Positions 1 through 8,701 are shown, counted from the stretch's first letter. The stretch is 64,000 bases of DNA from an uncultured Acetatifactor sp. (GCA_947594835.1 CANQEH010000008.1:1-64000), one strand, 5' to 3'. Notes: generated from the letters alone by a model not told the origin. Program-made: numbers and translations.

Positions 1-18
1 ATTTGACGGAGACATTGT

Positions 19-507
19 ATGGAAATGTGGGATTTATACGATATAGACCGAACTGTTATCGGGGAACATATCAGAGGGAATGAGCTGCCTGCAAACAGTT
101 ATCATCTTGTTGTCCATGTATGGATAAAGAATAATCAAGGAAAATACCTTATATCGCAGCGAGCGAAAAATCGTCCTACTTTTCCGCTGATGTGGGAATG
201 TGTTGGCGGGTCTGTGCTAAAAGGGGAAACCAGTCTACAGGGGGCATTAAGGGAAACAGCGGAAGAAGTAGGGATAGAATTGCTCCCTCAAAATGGTAAG
301 CTTCTTTTTTCAAATATCAGAAAACAATTCAATGATATTGTGGATGTTTGGCTTTTCACTTATGACGGAATCGTATCTTTGAAAAATGCCACAACTGATG
401 AAGTTGAACAAACCGTCTGGCTTGATAGAAATGATATTATGAGACTAAAGCAGGGAAATAAACTGGTTGATACTTTGGATTATTTCTTTGATGAGGTTGA
501 CATCTAA
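19..507 (+). CDS. Nudix hydrolase
   Basis: 162-residue protein of the Nudix superfamily, which hydrolyses nucleoside diphosphates linked to another group. The Nudix box is complete at residues 64-86 (G64, E70, R78-E79, E82-E83, G85), so the Mg2+-binding site should be intact. The region around the box (SQRAKNRPTFPLMWE upstream) resembles the isopentenyl-diphosphate isomerase/YfcD-like branch, but the substrate cannot be read from sequence. A GGAG precedes the ATG by about 7 bases. The next codon ATG at position 25 is an alternative start. The gene lies at the window edge, so its upstream neighbours are unknown, and it is AT-richer than the genes after it. Confidence 0.85.
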   Translation: MEMWDLYDIDRTVIGEHIRGNELPANSYHLVVHVWIKNNQGKYLISQRAKNRPTFPLMWECVGGSVLKGETSLQGALRETAEEVGIELLPQNGKLLFSNIRKQFNDIVDVWLFTYDGIVSLKNATTDEVEQTVWLDRNDIMRLKQGNKLVDTLDYFFDEVDI

Positions 508-919
508 ATTCCCGTTTTGCGCTGAGAACAGTTCGCTTTTTCGATTGGTGCGCATTTTCGGATTTTTTCTCAAAATTTTGCCCGAAATCTGGGACAAAAA
601 ATTCAAAATGAACACCTGAAACGAATGTTTTATAAGCCGTGCTTTCACTCGGAAAAACTGCGTTTTTTCTCGTTTGCGGGCTTGCGTCCTATAAAAATGC
701 CGTCCCGCGAAATTGCCTGCAAGCAGGCATTCCCGCTCCGTCATTTTTGCACGGCTTATTACTTTCGTGTAGATTGTATCAAAGGTTGTCCAGGAATATG
801 GCAGCATTCTGGCAACAGAAAAACAATGCCTTATGCTGTCCGCGTGCGGAAAATCGGAAAACACAGCATGGTTTGAAATGCTGCCTGCATATACTTTAGA
901 AAAAATGCAGGGAACAACT
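508..919. repeat. Gene-free stretch with nested inverted repeats
   Basis: No convincing gene lies between the Nudix and TspO genes. The segment holds outer inverted arms ATAAGCCGTGC (632-642) and GCACGGCTTAT (749-759). Inside is a perfect palindrome TGCCTGC-AA-GCAGGCA (714-729), flanked by matching AAAAATG/CATTTTT stretches, so about 128 bases could form one imperfect cruciform. It resembles a small non-autonomous or REP-like element. Weak ORFs cross it in several frames but none has a ribosome binding site or a family match. Confidence 0.45.
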
Positions 920-1402
920 ATGGGACAGTTTTTCGGGAAAATCAATGTGAAGACGCTGGCGGTGAGCATTGCCATCAGCCTGGGGGCAGGCATTTTGAGC
1001 GCACTTTTGACGGGGGGCAATATGCGGCAGTATGCGGATCTGTATCACCCGCCCCTTGCGCCGCCTGGCTGGCTGTTCCCCATCGTCTGGACGGTGCTCT
1101 ACATACTGATGGGGATTGCCGCCTGGCTTGTCTACGAGACGCCAAGCGGGGATAAGCGGCTGGCGCTGTCTTTGTACGGGAACCAGTTGTTGGTGAACGT
1201 GGTCTGGCCGCTGATATTTTTTAATTTGCGGGCGTACTTTTTTGCCTTCGGCTGGCTGCTGCTTTTGTGGCTTCTCATCTATCTGACAATCAAGCAGTTT
1301 CTTCCAATCAACAGGACGGCAGCGCTTTTGCTGACGCCTTATCTGGCCTGGGTGACTTTCGCGGGCTATTTAAACCTGGCCATTGCCCTCCACTATACTT
1401 AA
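920..1402 (+). CDS. tspO: TspO/MBR family membrane protein
   Basis: 160-residue integral membrane protein of the TspO/peripheral benzodiazepine receptor family, whose members bind porphyrins and other hydrophobic ligands. Five hydrophobic helices are visible. The family core PPLAPPGWLFPIVWTVLY, rich in Pro and Trp, is present and is followed by a short loop and helix. I chose ATG at 920 because AGGGA lies 6 bases before it; the longer frame from 833 has no ribosome binding site and a non-conserved leader. Length is normal for the family. The role in this organism (tetrapyrrole handling or stress) is not evident from its neighbours. Confidence 0.88.
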   Translation: MGQFFGKINVKTLAVSIAISLGAGILSALLTGGNMRQYADLYHPPLAPPGWLFPIVWTVLYILMGIAAWLVYETPSGDKRLALSLYGNQLLVNVVWPLIFFNLRAYFFAFGWLLLLWLLIYLTIKQFLPINRTAALLLTPYLAWVTFAGYLNLAIALHYT

Positions 1403-1539
1403 GACGGCGAAAGCGCGCCTCAAGCCAAAATCCGGTAGATAGAATCTGGAATCTATGTTATACTGTAAAAGCGGGGTTTTTCGGAAGCTCCGTCCTGATT
1501 TTTGGCGATAGTTTCTATGGCGGAGGCAGAAAGGGCGAA

Positions 1540-2025
1540 ATGGCAAAACAGAAAGAAAACAAGACCAACGCCATGCGCATTTTAGAGGGCATGGGGATTG
1601 ATTTTGTACACATGACATATGAGTGCGATACCTTTGTGGACGGGATCCAGGTGGCGGATATGCTGGGCATACCCCATGACAAGGTCTACAAGACGCTGGT
1701 GACGGTGGGAAGCAGCAAAAATTATTTTGTGTTTGTGATCCCCATCGAGGAGGAGCTGGACTTGAAGGCCGCGGCCAGGAGCGTGGGGGAAAAGAGCGTG
1801 GAGATGCTGCCGGTCAAAGAGATCAACCGCGTCACTGGGTATGTCCGGGGCGGCTGTACGGCAGTGGGCATGAAGAAGCCCTATGTGACCAGAATCCACA
1901 GCGCAGCGGAAAAGCTGCCCTGTATCATTGTCAGCGGCGGGCGCATCGGCTCTCAGCTGGAGTTGTCCCCGATCGACCTGGCGAGAGCGGCGAATGCGGA
2001 ATTTGCAGATGTGGTGAAGCACTGA
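1540..2025 (+). CDS. ybaK: Cys-tRNA(Pro)/Cys-tRNA deacylase YbaK/EbsC
   Basis: 161-residue trans-editing enzyme of the YbaK family, which hydrolyses Cys-tRNA(Pro) made by mistake by prolyl-tRNA synthetase. Visible motifs are the KTLV strand after the first helices, the GYVRGGCTAVGMKK segment (the family's GGCSPxGxKK) and the C-terminal SGGRIGSQLELSP. ATG at 1540 follows AAAGGG by about 6 bases and begins a MAKQKENKTNAM leader typical of the family; the frame upstream to 1267 lies inside the TspO gene and is not coding. It is followed 82 bases later by mtnA. Confidence 0.92.
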   Translation: MAKQKENKTNAMRILEGMGIDFVHMTYECDTFVDGIQVADMLGIPHDKVYKTLVTVGSSKNYFVFVIPIEEELDLKAAARSVGEKSVEMLPVKEINRVTGYVRGGCTAVGMKKPYVTRIHSAAEKLPCIIVSGGRIGSQLELSPIDLARAANAEFADVVKH

Positions 2026-2107
2026 GGGACAGACCGGAAAAGGGAAACACTGCGTCCGCCTGGAGCGGGGAGAGCCTCCACAGGCAGGCGCGGGATGGAG
2101 GAAAACC

Positions 2108-3190
2108 ATGCAGAAAAAGTTAAAAGATTGCGACACGGTGGCGCTGGACGAGGGGCAGAATGCGGTGGTCATCCTTGACCAGACGCTTCTGCCGGGCAGG
2201 ACGGAGCTGATCGCTTTAAAGACGGCCCAGGAGATATGGGACGCCATCTATCTGTTAAAAGTGCGGGGGGCCCCGGCCATCGGCGTGGCGGCGGCGCTGG
2301 GCATCTATGTGCTGGCCAGGGACATTTCTGCGGAGGACTTTGAAGCGTTCTACGAAAAGTTTTGCGAATACAAGGAATATCTGAACTCTGCCCGGCCCAC
2401 TGCGGTCAACCTGTCCTGGGCGCTGAACCGCATGGATCGGGCGGCCCTTCAGGCGGGGAAAGAGGAGCGCCTTGCCGTGCCCCAGGTCAAGGAGCGGCTG
2501 CGCCGGGAAGCGCTGTGCATCCGCCAGGAGGATGTGGAGGTCTGCCGCAGGATCGGCGAGAACGGGCTTTCGCTGGTAAAGCCCGGGGACGGCATTTTGA
2601 CCCACTGCAACGCGGGCCGTCTTGCCACCGTCCAGTACGGGACGGCCACCGCCCCCATCTATCTGGGGCAGGAGCGGGGATATCATTTCAAGGTGTATGC
2701 GGATGAGACCAGGCCCCTGCTGCAGGGGGCCAGGCTTACCGCCTATGAGCTGCAGGAGGCGGGGGTGGACGTGACCCTGCTCTGCGATAATATGTCCGCC
2801 AGCCTGATGGCACAGGGGCTGGTGCAGGCGGTCTTTGTGGGCTGCGACAGGGTGGCGGCCAACGGGGATGCGGCCAACAAGATCGGCACCCTGATGGTGG
2901 CGCTGGCGGCAAAGCGGTATGGCGTGCCGTTCTACGTCTGTGCGCCTACCTCTACCATTGACTTCCACACGCCCACGGGGAAGGAGATCCCCATCGAAAT
3001 GCGCCCGGAGGATGAGGTCACCCAGATGTGGTATCGGGAGCGGATGGCCCCCCAGGGCGTCAAGGTGTACAACCCTGCCTTTGACGTGACGGATCACGAG
3101 CTGATTGCGGGGATCGTGACGGAGTACGGCGTCGCGCGGGCGCCCTACGAGGAAAACCTGCGGAAGCTGATGGAAGGGCATGGGAGATGA
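2108..3190 (+). CDS. mtnA: S-methyl-5-thioribose-1-phosphate isomerase
   Basis: 360-residue isomerase that converts methylthioribose-1-phosphate to methylthioribulose-1-phosphate in the methionine salvage pathway (eIF2B-like fold). Family signatures are RGAPAIG near residue 55, the catalytic cysteine in THCNAG, the catalytic aspartate in GCDRVAANGD, and NKIGT after it. The ribosome binding site GGAGG precedes ATG at 2108. The stop overlaps the start of the next gene as ATGA. No other methionine salvage genes are seen nearby, so it may act in detoxifying or recycling methylthio-sugars, or in the related deoxy-sugar shunt; this is inference. Confidence 0.93.
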   Translation: MQKKLKDCDTVALDEGQNAVVILDQTLLPGRTELIALKTAQEIWDAIYLLKVRGAPAIGVAAALGIYVLARDISAEDFEAFYEKFCEYKEYLNSARPTAVNLSWALNRMDRAALQAGKEERLAVPQVKERLRREALCIRQEDVEVCRRIGENGLSLVKPGDGILTHCNAGRLATVQYGTATAPIYLGQERGYHFKVYADETRPLLQGARLTAYELQEAGVDVTLLCDNMSASLMAQGLVQAVFVGCDRVAANGDAANKIGTLMVALAAKRYGVPFYVCAPTSTIDFHTPTGKEIPIEMRPEDEVTQMWYRERMAPQGVKVYNPAFDVTDHELIAGIVTEYGVARAPYEENLRKLMEGHGR

Positions 3191-3864
3191 AGCGGCAGGT
3201 CAGCCTGGCGGAGATTTCCGACGGACGTCTCTACGGGGAAAACGACATGGTGCGGGCGGACTGCCAGGGCTGCAAGGGGTGCTTCCAGTGCTGTACGGGC
3301 ATGGGCACGTCTGTGATCTTAGACCCTTACGATGTGTTCCGCTTAAAACAAGGCCTGGGGGAAGATCTGGCGCAGCTTTTGGCTAAGGGGCAGGCACAGC
3401 TCAATGTGGTGGACGGCATCATTCTGCCCAACCTGAGCATGGCGGGGCCCGGGGAGCGGTGCGCTTTTTTGACCGGGGAGGGCCGATGCGGCATTCATGG
3501 GAGCCGTCCCGGCATCTGCAGGCTGTTTCCGCTGGGCCGGTATTATGAAAACGGAGACTTCCGCTATTTCCTGCAGACCGGGGAGTGCCGGGAGAAAAAC
3601 CGCCTGAAGGTCAAGGTGGGGAAATGGCTGGACACGCCTGACACGGAAAGGTATCACGGCTTTGTGTGCAGCTGGCATTTTTTCTTAAACGGCCTGGAGG
3701 AACAGGTAAAGGGCGCAGAGGACAGTGAGCCTGCAAAGCGGCTGAACCTGCTTTTGTTACAGAATTTTTTCCTGACCCCTTATGACGGGGAGAGGGATTT
3801 TTACCAACAATATCAAGAACGGACAGAAAGATGGGAGCATCAGTGGGAACAGAAGAATGGGTAG
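3187..3864 (+). CDS. YkgJ-type cysteine cluster protein
   Basis: 225-residue protein with a zinc/iron-chelating cysteine cluster of the YkgJ (UPF0153) type: CQGCKGCFQCC near residue 29, then CGIHGSRPGICRLFPLG about 75 residues later. These cysteines suggest metal or Fe-S binding; the biochemical role of the family is not established. It begins inside the mtnA stop (ATGA), so the two are translationally coupled. Its 3' end overlaps the next gene by 34 bases, continuing the operon. Confidence 0.82.
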   Translation: MKRQVSLAEISDGRLYGENDMVRADCQGCKGCFQCCTGMGTSVILDPYDVFRLKQGLGEDLAQLLAKGQAQLNVVDGIILPNLSMAGPGERCAFLTGEGRCGIHGSRPGICRLFPLGRYYENGDFRYFLQTGECREKNRLKVKVGKWLDTPDTERYHGFVCSWHFFLNGLEEQVKGAEDSEPAKRLNLLLLQNFFLTPYDGERDFYQQYQERTERWEHQWEQKNG

Positions 3865-5042
3865 AGGACTTTGACGCCGCCGCGGAGCAGGAGCGGCGGG
3901 AGCGGCGCAGGAAGCGCATCGAGGAGATGAAACGGAAGAAGCGCAGGGCGCAGATACTGTATCGGTGTGTCCCGGCGGGAGCGGCAGTGCTTTTGCTCCT
4001 CCTTGGGGTCGGCGTCGGCATAGCGGTACACGGGAACAAGGGCCATGCGGCCTCGGAGGAACAGACAGAGCCGTCTGCGGCGCCCGTCCAGGCGAAGGGG
4101 CAGACGCCGGAAGAGGCCCAGAGGGAGGAGACGCTTCCGCAGGAGACACAAGAGCAGCCGCCGGAGGAACAGGCCCCGGTATTTGCAGTCTGCAGCACGG
4201 ATCAGACGGAAGGGTTTGGGGAGGAAATCGTCAGCCAATACGGCGTTTTAATCGACGCAGAGACGGGGGAGATCCTGACGGGCAGACAGGCGGACGTGCG
4301 GATGAACCCGGCGTCCATGACGAAGATCCTGACGGTGCTGACGGCGGCGGACGCCTTAAAAATCCAGGACGGAAGCGAGCCTGTGCTGGACGACGGATTT
4401 ACCATGACCATAGAGATCACGGATTACAGTTATGTAAACGACTGTTCCAATGTGGGCTTTGAGGTGGGGGAAGTGGCGACTGTGCGGGATCTGTTTTACG
4501 GGACGGTGCTGCCCTCCGGGGCGGATGCGGCCCTGGGGCTTGCCACCTATGTGTCGGGCTCCCAGGATGCCTTTATGGAGCTGATGAACCAGAAACTGGA
4601 GCAGCTGGGGCTTTCCGATACCAGCCACTTTACCAATTGCGTGGGGCTTTACGATGACGACCATTACACCACCGTGTGCGATCTGGCAGTCATGATGAAA
4701 GCGGCGGCGGACAATGCCTTCTGCCGCCAGGTGCTGTCGGCCCACACCTATAACACCTCCTTTACCCAGCAGCACCCGGAGGGGATGCTGCTCTCCAACT
4801 GGTTCCTGCGCCGGATCGAGGACAGGGACACCCATGGGGAGGTGCTGTGCGGAAAGACGGGCTTTGTCAACCAGTCCGGCAGCTGCGCCGCAAGCCTGGC
4901 GCTGGACGGAAACGGCAGGGAGTATCTGTGCGTCACCGCCGGTTCCACCAGCAGCTGGCAGTGCATTGACGATCAGACGGATCTGTTCCAGCATTACCTG
5001 CCGCAGCCGGAAACGGAAACTTTGCCGCCGTCTGCAGAATGA
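3831..5042 (+). CDS. Membrane-anchored D-alanyl-D-alanine carboxypeptidase (S11)
   Basis: 403-residue penicillin-binding protein of the DacA/S11 class, which trims the terminal D-Ala from peptidoglycan stem peptides. Order: charged, Arg/Lys-rich cytoplasmic tail (1-44), one membrane helix (about 45-67), Glu/Gln/Pro-rich linker to about 115, catalytic domain with S162-M-T-K165, and K342-T-G. The second motif reads S229-G-A rather than the usual S-G-N. The start overlaps the previous gene by 34 bases; GTG at 3843 is an alternative. It ends 30 bases before the GH5 lipoprotein, suggesting co-expression of two cell-surface enzymes. The long N-terminal cytoplasmic tail is unlike the cleavable signal peptide of classical DacA. 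Confidence 0.88.
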   Translation: MGASVGTEEWVEDFDAAAEQERRERRRKRIEEMKRKKRRAQILYRCVPAGAAVLLLLLGVGVGIAVHGNKGHAASEEQTEPSAAPVQAKGQTPEEAQREETLPQETQEQPPEEQAPVFAVCSTDQTEGFGEEIVSQYGVLIDAETGEILTGRQADVRMNPASMTKILTVLTAADALKIQDGSEPVLDDGFTMTIEITDYSYVNDCSNVGFEVGEVATVRDLFYGTVLPSGADAALGLATYVSGSQDAFMELMNQKLEQLGLSDTSHFTNCVGLYDDDHYTTVCDLAVMMKAAADNAFCRQVLSAHTYNTSFTQQHPEGMLLSNWFLRRIEDRDTHGEVLCGKTGFVNQSGSCAASLALDGNGREYLCVTAGSTSSWQCIDDQTDLFQHYLPQPETETLPPSAE

Positions 5043-5072
5043 CAAAAAATGAGAGGAAACAGGACAGGAAAT

Positions 5073-6665
5073 ATGGGAAAAACGAAAACCTCGGTTTGGA
5101 GACGGCTTGGGCTCTGGAGCGCCCTGGCGCTTCTTTTGTGCAGCCTGTCCGGCTGCGGACAGATAGATCAGGAGGAGATAGAGCAGGCGCAGGTAAGCGC
5201 CGGGCCGGATGAGGAGGCAAAGGGAGAGGAACCAAAGGAGCAGGAAACTCTACAGCCTGTTTCCAGCCCCAAGCCGCAGGATAGCGCGGCTGCTTCCGCT
5301 TCCCCCAAGGAGACAGAGGCAGTGGCAGAGACAGGCAGGAAAAGTGCAGTGACGGGGGCGCTCTCGGTGCAGGGGACACAGCTGGTAGACGCCCAGGGAA
5401 ACCCGGTACAGCTGAAAGGAATCAGCACCCACGGCCTGTCCTGGTTCCCGGAGTATGTCAATGAGGCGTGCTTCCGCCAGCTGAAGGAGGAGTGGCAGGC
5501 GGATGTGATCCGGCTTGCCATGTATACCGGGGAGGGCGGATACTGCACGGGGGCGGACAAAGAGAGCTTAAAATCGCTGGTCAAGAACGGGGTGGAATAT
5601 GCGACGTCCTGCGGCCTCTATGTAATCATCGACTGGCACATCCTCTCCGACGGAAACCCCAACACCTATCTGGAGGAATCCAAGGCATTTTTCTCGGAAA
5701 TGTCCCGGGAATACGCATCCTACACCAACGTGCTCTATGAGATCTGCAACGAGCCAAACGGCGGCACCAGCTGGCAGGATGTGAAGTCTTATGCGGAGCA
5801 GGTCATCCCCGTCATCCGGGAAAATGATGAAGACGGGATTATTCTGGTGGGGACGCCCAACTGGTGCCAGTTTGTAGACCAGGCGGCGGCAGACCCGCTG
5901 ACAGGTTATGAAAATGTGATGTACACGCTGCATTTCTATGCAGCCACCCATAAGGACTCCCTGCGCAACACGATGGTAAGCGCCATCCAGGCGGGGCTGC
6001 CCATCTTTGTGTCGGAGTACGGGATCTGCGACGCCAGCGGAAACGGCGCTTTGGACATCGAACAGGCGAACCGCTGGGTGAGCCTGATGGATCAGTATGG
6101 TGTCAGCTATGTGGCCTGGAACCTGGCCAACAAGGCGGAGAGCTCCTCTCTCTTAAAGAGCAGCTGTTCCAAGGTGAGCGGCTTTTCCCAGGAGGACTTA
6201 AGCGACTCCGGCAATTGGCTGTTTGAAATGCTGACAGGAAGCGCGGCAGGGCCTGTGGGGGCTGCCTACGGCGGGGGACAGGAGCAGACGGACAAGCAGG
6301 CTGTGGGAGGCGGCGCGGGAAGCGCCGCAGACAGCGGGGGCAATGCCTCCGCCCAGGTTGCAGGAGGCGCAGAGAACGTGACCGCATCCGCAGAGGTGAC
6401 AAACTCCTGGGAGCAGAACGGCGAAACCTGCCGCCAGTATGTGGTCACCCTGAAAAATACGGGCGCGGCGGATGCGAACGGATGGAAGGTGGAACTTCAT
6501 TTCAGCGCCGGGATCGCCCTGGAGAACGGGTGGAACGGCACATACCAGGTGGACGGCAGCACGCTGACCATCACCCCGGCGGAGTACAATGCCGTCATTG
6601 CCGCAGGAGGAAGCGTGGGAGACATTGGGTTTATCCTGCGGGGGGCTGGGGAACTGGCGGAGTGA
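5073..6665 (+). CDS. GH5 endoglucanase-like lipoprotein with C-terminal CBM2-like domain
   Basis: About 530 residues. A lipoprotein signal peptide ends in the lipobox LSGC, followed by an acidic/Pro-Ser linker. A glycoside hydrolase family 5 domain starts at LVDAQGNPVQLKGISTHG; the acid/base Glu is in YEICNEPNGG and the nucleophile Glu in FVSEYG. A Gly/Ala linker then leads to about 90 C-terminal residues resembling a family 2 cellulose-binding module (VTNSWEQNGETCRQYVVTLKNTG). It probably cleaves beta-1,4-glucans or mannans at the cell surface. I prefer ATG at 5073 (AGGA 8 bases upstream) over ATG at 5049, which has no ribosome binding site. Confidence 0.88.
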   Translation: MGKTKTSVWRRLGLWSALALLLCSLSGCGQIDQEEIEQAQVSAGPDEEAKGEEPKEQETLQPVSSPKPQDSAAASASPKETEAVAETGRKSAVTGALSVQGTQLVDAQGNPVQLKGISTHGLSWFPEYVNEACFRQLKEEWQADVIRLAMYTGEGGYCTGADKESLKSLVKNGVEYATSCGLYVIIDWHILSDGNPNTYLEESKAFFSEMSREYASYTNVLYEICNEPNGGTSWQDVKSYAEQVIPVIRENDEDGIILVGTPNWCQFVDQAAADPLTGYENVMYTLHFYAATHKDSLRNTMVSAIQAGLPIFVSEYGICDASGNGALDIEQANRWVSLMDQYGVSYVAWNLANKAESSSLLKSSCSKVSGFSQEDLSDSGNWLFEMLTGSAAGPVGAAYGGGQEQTDKQAVGGGAGSAADSGGNASAQVAGGAENVTASAEVTNSWEQNGETCRQYVVTLKNTGAADANGWKVELHFSAGIALENGWNGTYQVDGSTLTITPAEYNAVIAAGGSVGDIGFILRGAGELAE

Positions 6666-6681
6666 AAAGGGAAATACGCAT

Positions 6682-7428
6682 ATGAACATCGCATTGCTTC
6701 TGTCCGGGGGAACGGGAAGCCGCCTTGGGGCAGACATTCCAAAACAGTATATGAAGGTGAAGGGCTGGCCGGTGATCGCCTACAGCTTTGAACAGCTCGC
6801 GCTTCATGAGCAGATAGACGCGATCTGGATCGTGGCGGATGCCGCCTGGCAGGAAATGCTCTCCCATACTTTGAGCCGGCTGGACAGCGGCCAGAAGCTG
6901 CGGGGCTTTTCCAGGCCGGGGGAGAGCAGGCAGCTCTCGATCTGGCAGGGGCTTGAGGATGTGAGAAAATCTGCAAGGGACACGGACACGGTGCTGATCC
7001 ACGACGCGGCCAGGCCGTGCCTTACCGGGGAGATGATCTCCAAATGCCTGCAGGCGGCAAAGGGACATGACGGCGCCATCCCGGTGCTGCCCATGAAAGA
7101 CACGGTGTACGCCAGTATGGACAGCCGGAAGATCCATGCGCTGCTGGATCGCAGCACGATTTTTGCGGGACAGGCCCCGGAAGTGTTTACCCTGGGGAAA
7201 TATCTGGCTGCCAACAGGCGGCTTCTGCCGGAAAAGATACGGAAGATAAACGGTTCTACGGAGCCTGCGATCCTGGCGGGGCTGGATGTGGCCATGTTCC
7301 CGGGAGACGAGGAGAATTTTAAGATCACTACCCGGGCGGATCTGGCCCGGTTTGAGCGGATTGTGTGGGAGAGAAGCAGGCGGGAAGAGATGGGGGAGGG
7401 CCCGGAGGATGATCGGGAAAACATATGA
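6682..7428 (+). CDS. IspD/TarI-family cytidylyltransferase
   Basis: 248-residue nucleotidyltransferase that joins CMP to a sugar-alcohol phosphate. The nucleotide-binding loop SGGTGSRLGADIPKQY sits near the N-terminus, HDAARP in the middle and GDEENFKITTRADL near the end, all IspD family marks. It could be IspD (methylerythritol phosphate pathway) or a TarI-like ribitol/other polyol phosphate cytidylyltransferase for cell-wall polymers. The variant LLSGGTGSRLG and the neighbouring wall enzymes favour the second, but this is inference. ATG at 6682 follows AAAGGGA; the track frame upstream to 6589 lies within the GH5 gene. Confidence 0.82.
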   Translation: MNIALLLSGGTGSRLGADIPKQYMKVKGWPVIAYSFEQLALHEQIDAIWIVADAAWQEMLSHTLSRLDSGQKLRGFSRPGESRQLSIWQGLEDVRKSARDTDTVLIHDAARPCLTGEMISKCLQAAKGHDGAIPVLPMKDTVYASMDSRKIHALLDRSTIFAGQAPEVFTLGKYLAANRRLLPEKIRKINGSTEPAILAGLDVAMFPGDEENFKITTRADLARFERIVWERSRREEMGEGPEDDRENI

Positions 7429-8251
7429 AACGCCCTGCGGCGCGATCCATTACTGGATCGGGAAAGAGGCAGACGCCCTGGGCGTTTCCCTTGTGTTTCT
7501 GCCGGGGCTGACTGCCGACCACAGGTTATTTGACGGGCAGATCGCCTATTTTGAAAAGAAATGTCCCGTTTTTGTCTGGGATGCACCGGGACACGCCGCG
7601 TCATGGCCCTTTGCCCTGGATTTTTCCCTGGAAGACAAAGCGAGATGGCTGGATGAGATCCTGATGCGGGAAAATCTGCAGAATGTTGTCATTGCCGGGC
7701 AGTCCATGGGCGGCTATGTGGGGCAGATGTACGCGCAGATGTTCCCGGAAAAGCTGCGGGGATTTGTCTCCATCGACTCAGCCTCCCTGCAAAGAAAATA
7801 TATTACTGCCGCAGAGCTTTGGCTTTTGAAGCGCATGGAGCCGGTTTACCGCTATTATCCGTGGAAATGGCTGCTAAAGCAGGGGACGAACGGCGTTGCC
7901 GTCTCCGATGATGGGCGGGCGCTGATGCACAGCATGATGATGGCCTATGACGGGGACAAGGAGAGGTATGCGCGTCTGGCAGGGCATGGCTTCAGGATCC
8001 TGGCAGAGGCTATCGAAAAGGAGCTTCCCTATGAGATCAAGTGTCCGGCGCTGTTAATCTGCGGCGAAAAAGACCACGCCGGATCCTGCATCAGATACAA
8101 TAAGGCATGGCACAAAAAGACCGGGATCCCCATCGCATGGATCAAAAACGCAGGACATAATTCCAACACGGACGCGCCGGAGCAGGTCAATGCGCTGATA
8201 GAGGAATTGATCAGCCGGATTGCGCAGGAAAAAGGGAACTTGGGGCGGTGA
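7409..8251 (+). CDS. Alpha/beta hydrolase
   Basis: 280-residue alpha/beta-hydrolase fold protein. Visible are the oxyanion-hole strand VFLPGLTADHRLF, the nucleophile elbow GQSMGGYV (Ser in G-x-S-x-G), the acid-bearing strand LLICGEKDHAG, and the catalytic histidine in NAGHNSNTD. The overall pattern resembles esterases or lactonases of the MhpC type; substrate unknown. ATG at 7409 is preceded by GGAGG and overlaps the cytidylyltransferase gene by 20 bases, so it is probably coupled to it. It is the last gene of the 2-8 kb rightward run. Confidence 0.85.
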   Translation: MIGKTYETPCGAIHYWIGKEADALGVSLVFLPGLTADHRLFDGQIAYFEKKCPVFVWDAPGHAASWPFALDFSLEDKARWLDEILMRENLQNVVIAGQSMGGYVGQMYAQMFPEKLRGFVSIDSASLQRKYITAAELWLLKRMEPVYRYYPWKWLLKQGTNGVAVSDDGRALMHSMMMAYDGDKERYARLAGHGFRILAEAIEKELPYEIKCPALLICGEKDHAGSCIRYNKAWHKKTGIPIAWIKNAGHNSNTDAPEQVNALIEELISRIAQEKGNLGR

Positions 8252-8296
8252 TTTTTCGGATGATAATTTTAGAAAATAAGCCAGTTGTCGGGATGC

Positions 8297-8325
8297 TTGC
8301 TGGAGATAGCGGGAAATGTTATAAT
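8297..8325 (+). promoter_or_regulatory. Sigma-A type promoter for mntA-hepT
   Basis: TTGCTG (8297-8302) and a perfect TATAAT (8320-8325) are separated by 17 bases, directly upstream of the leader repeat and the toxin-antitoxin pair. Confidence 0.6.
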
Positions 8326-8343
8326 CAATGATGTGTCATAAGG

Positions 8344-8373
8344 TATGCGTGCTAAAGCGCACAAGGGGTATAA
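8344..8373 (+). repeat. Leader mini-repeat, copy A
   Basis: Contains the hairpin GTGC/GCAC around AAAG followed by AAGGGGTATAA. The 3' part AAAGCGCACAAGGGG-TATAA is nearly identical to the copy at 54735-54760. The AGGGG would serve an ATG at 8376 that is followed at once by TGA, a start-stop pair just before the real SD (AAGGAG) of mntA at 8396. The long AT palindrome seen in other copies is absent here. Confidence 0.6.
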
Positions 8374-8395
8374 ATATGTGAAAAGGAGTCTGGTG

Positions 8396-8701
8396 ATGGC
8401 AGCAATTCTTGAGCTTCGCGATATACGGCAGAAAGTTTCTGATCTCGCGTCACAGTACGGTGCGGAACGGATTTTTCTCTTTGGCTCTTATGCAAGAGGA
8501 GAAGCTACTGTTGACAGCGATATAGATCTGCGTATCGACCGCGGACATATCAAAGGTTGGGCGCTCGGTGGGCTGCTTATAGATTTGGAAGCAGCTTTGG
8601 ATAAAAAAGTTGATCTGCTCACGACAGGCAGCTTGGATATTACTTTTTTAGATACCATTAAAAACGAGGAGATTTTGCTGTATGAACGGAAATCGGGATA
8701 A
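8396..8701 (+). CDS. mntA: MntA-type minimal nucleotidyltransferase antitoxin
   Basis: 101-residue nucleotidyltransferase of the MNT group. The signature G30-S-Y-A-R-G ... S41-D42-x-D44 is intact. In characterised MntA-HepT systems the MNT protein neutralises the HEPN ribonuclease by adding AMP to a tyrosine. The start at 8396 follows AAGGAG with good spacing; the longer frame from 8345 only reads through the leader repeat. The gene overlaps hepT by 20 bases, the usual arrangement for this toxin-antitoxin type. Its AT-rich composition differs from the 2-8 kb block, consistent with acquisition. Confidence 0.9.
   Translation: MAAILELRDIRQKVSDLASQYGAERIFLFGSYARGEATVDSDIDLRIDRGHIKGWALGGLLIDLEAALDKKVDLLTTGSLDITFLDTIKNEEILLYERKSG

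Noticed and set aside
445-1020. 191-codon minus-strand frame across the Nudix-TspO gap
   Set aside because: It overlaps two real genes in opposite direction, crosses an inverted-repeat element and has no ribosome binding site.
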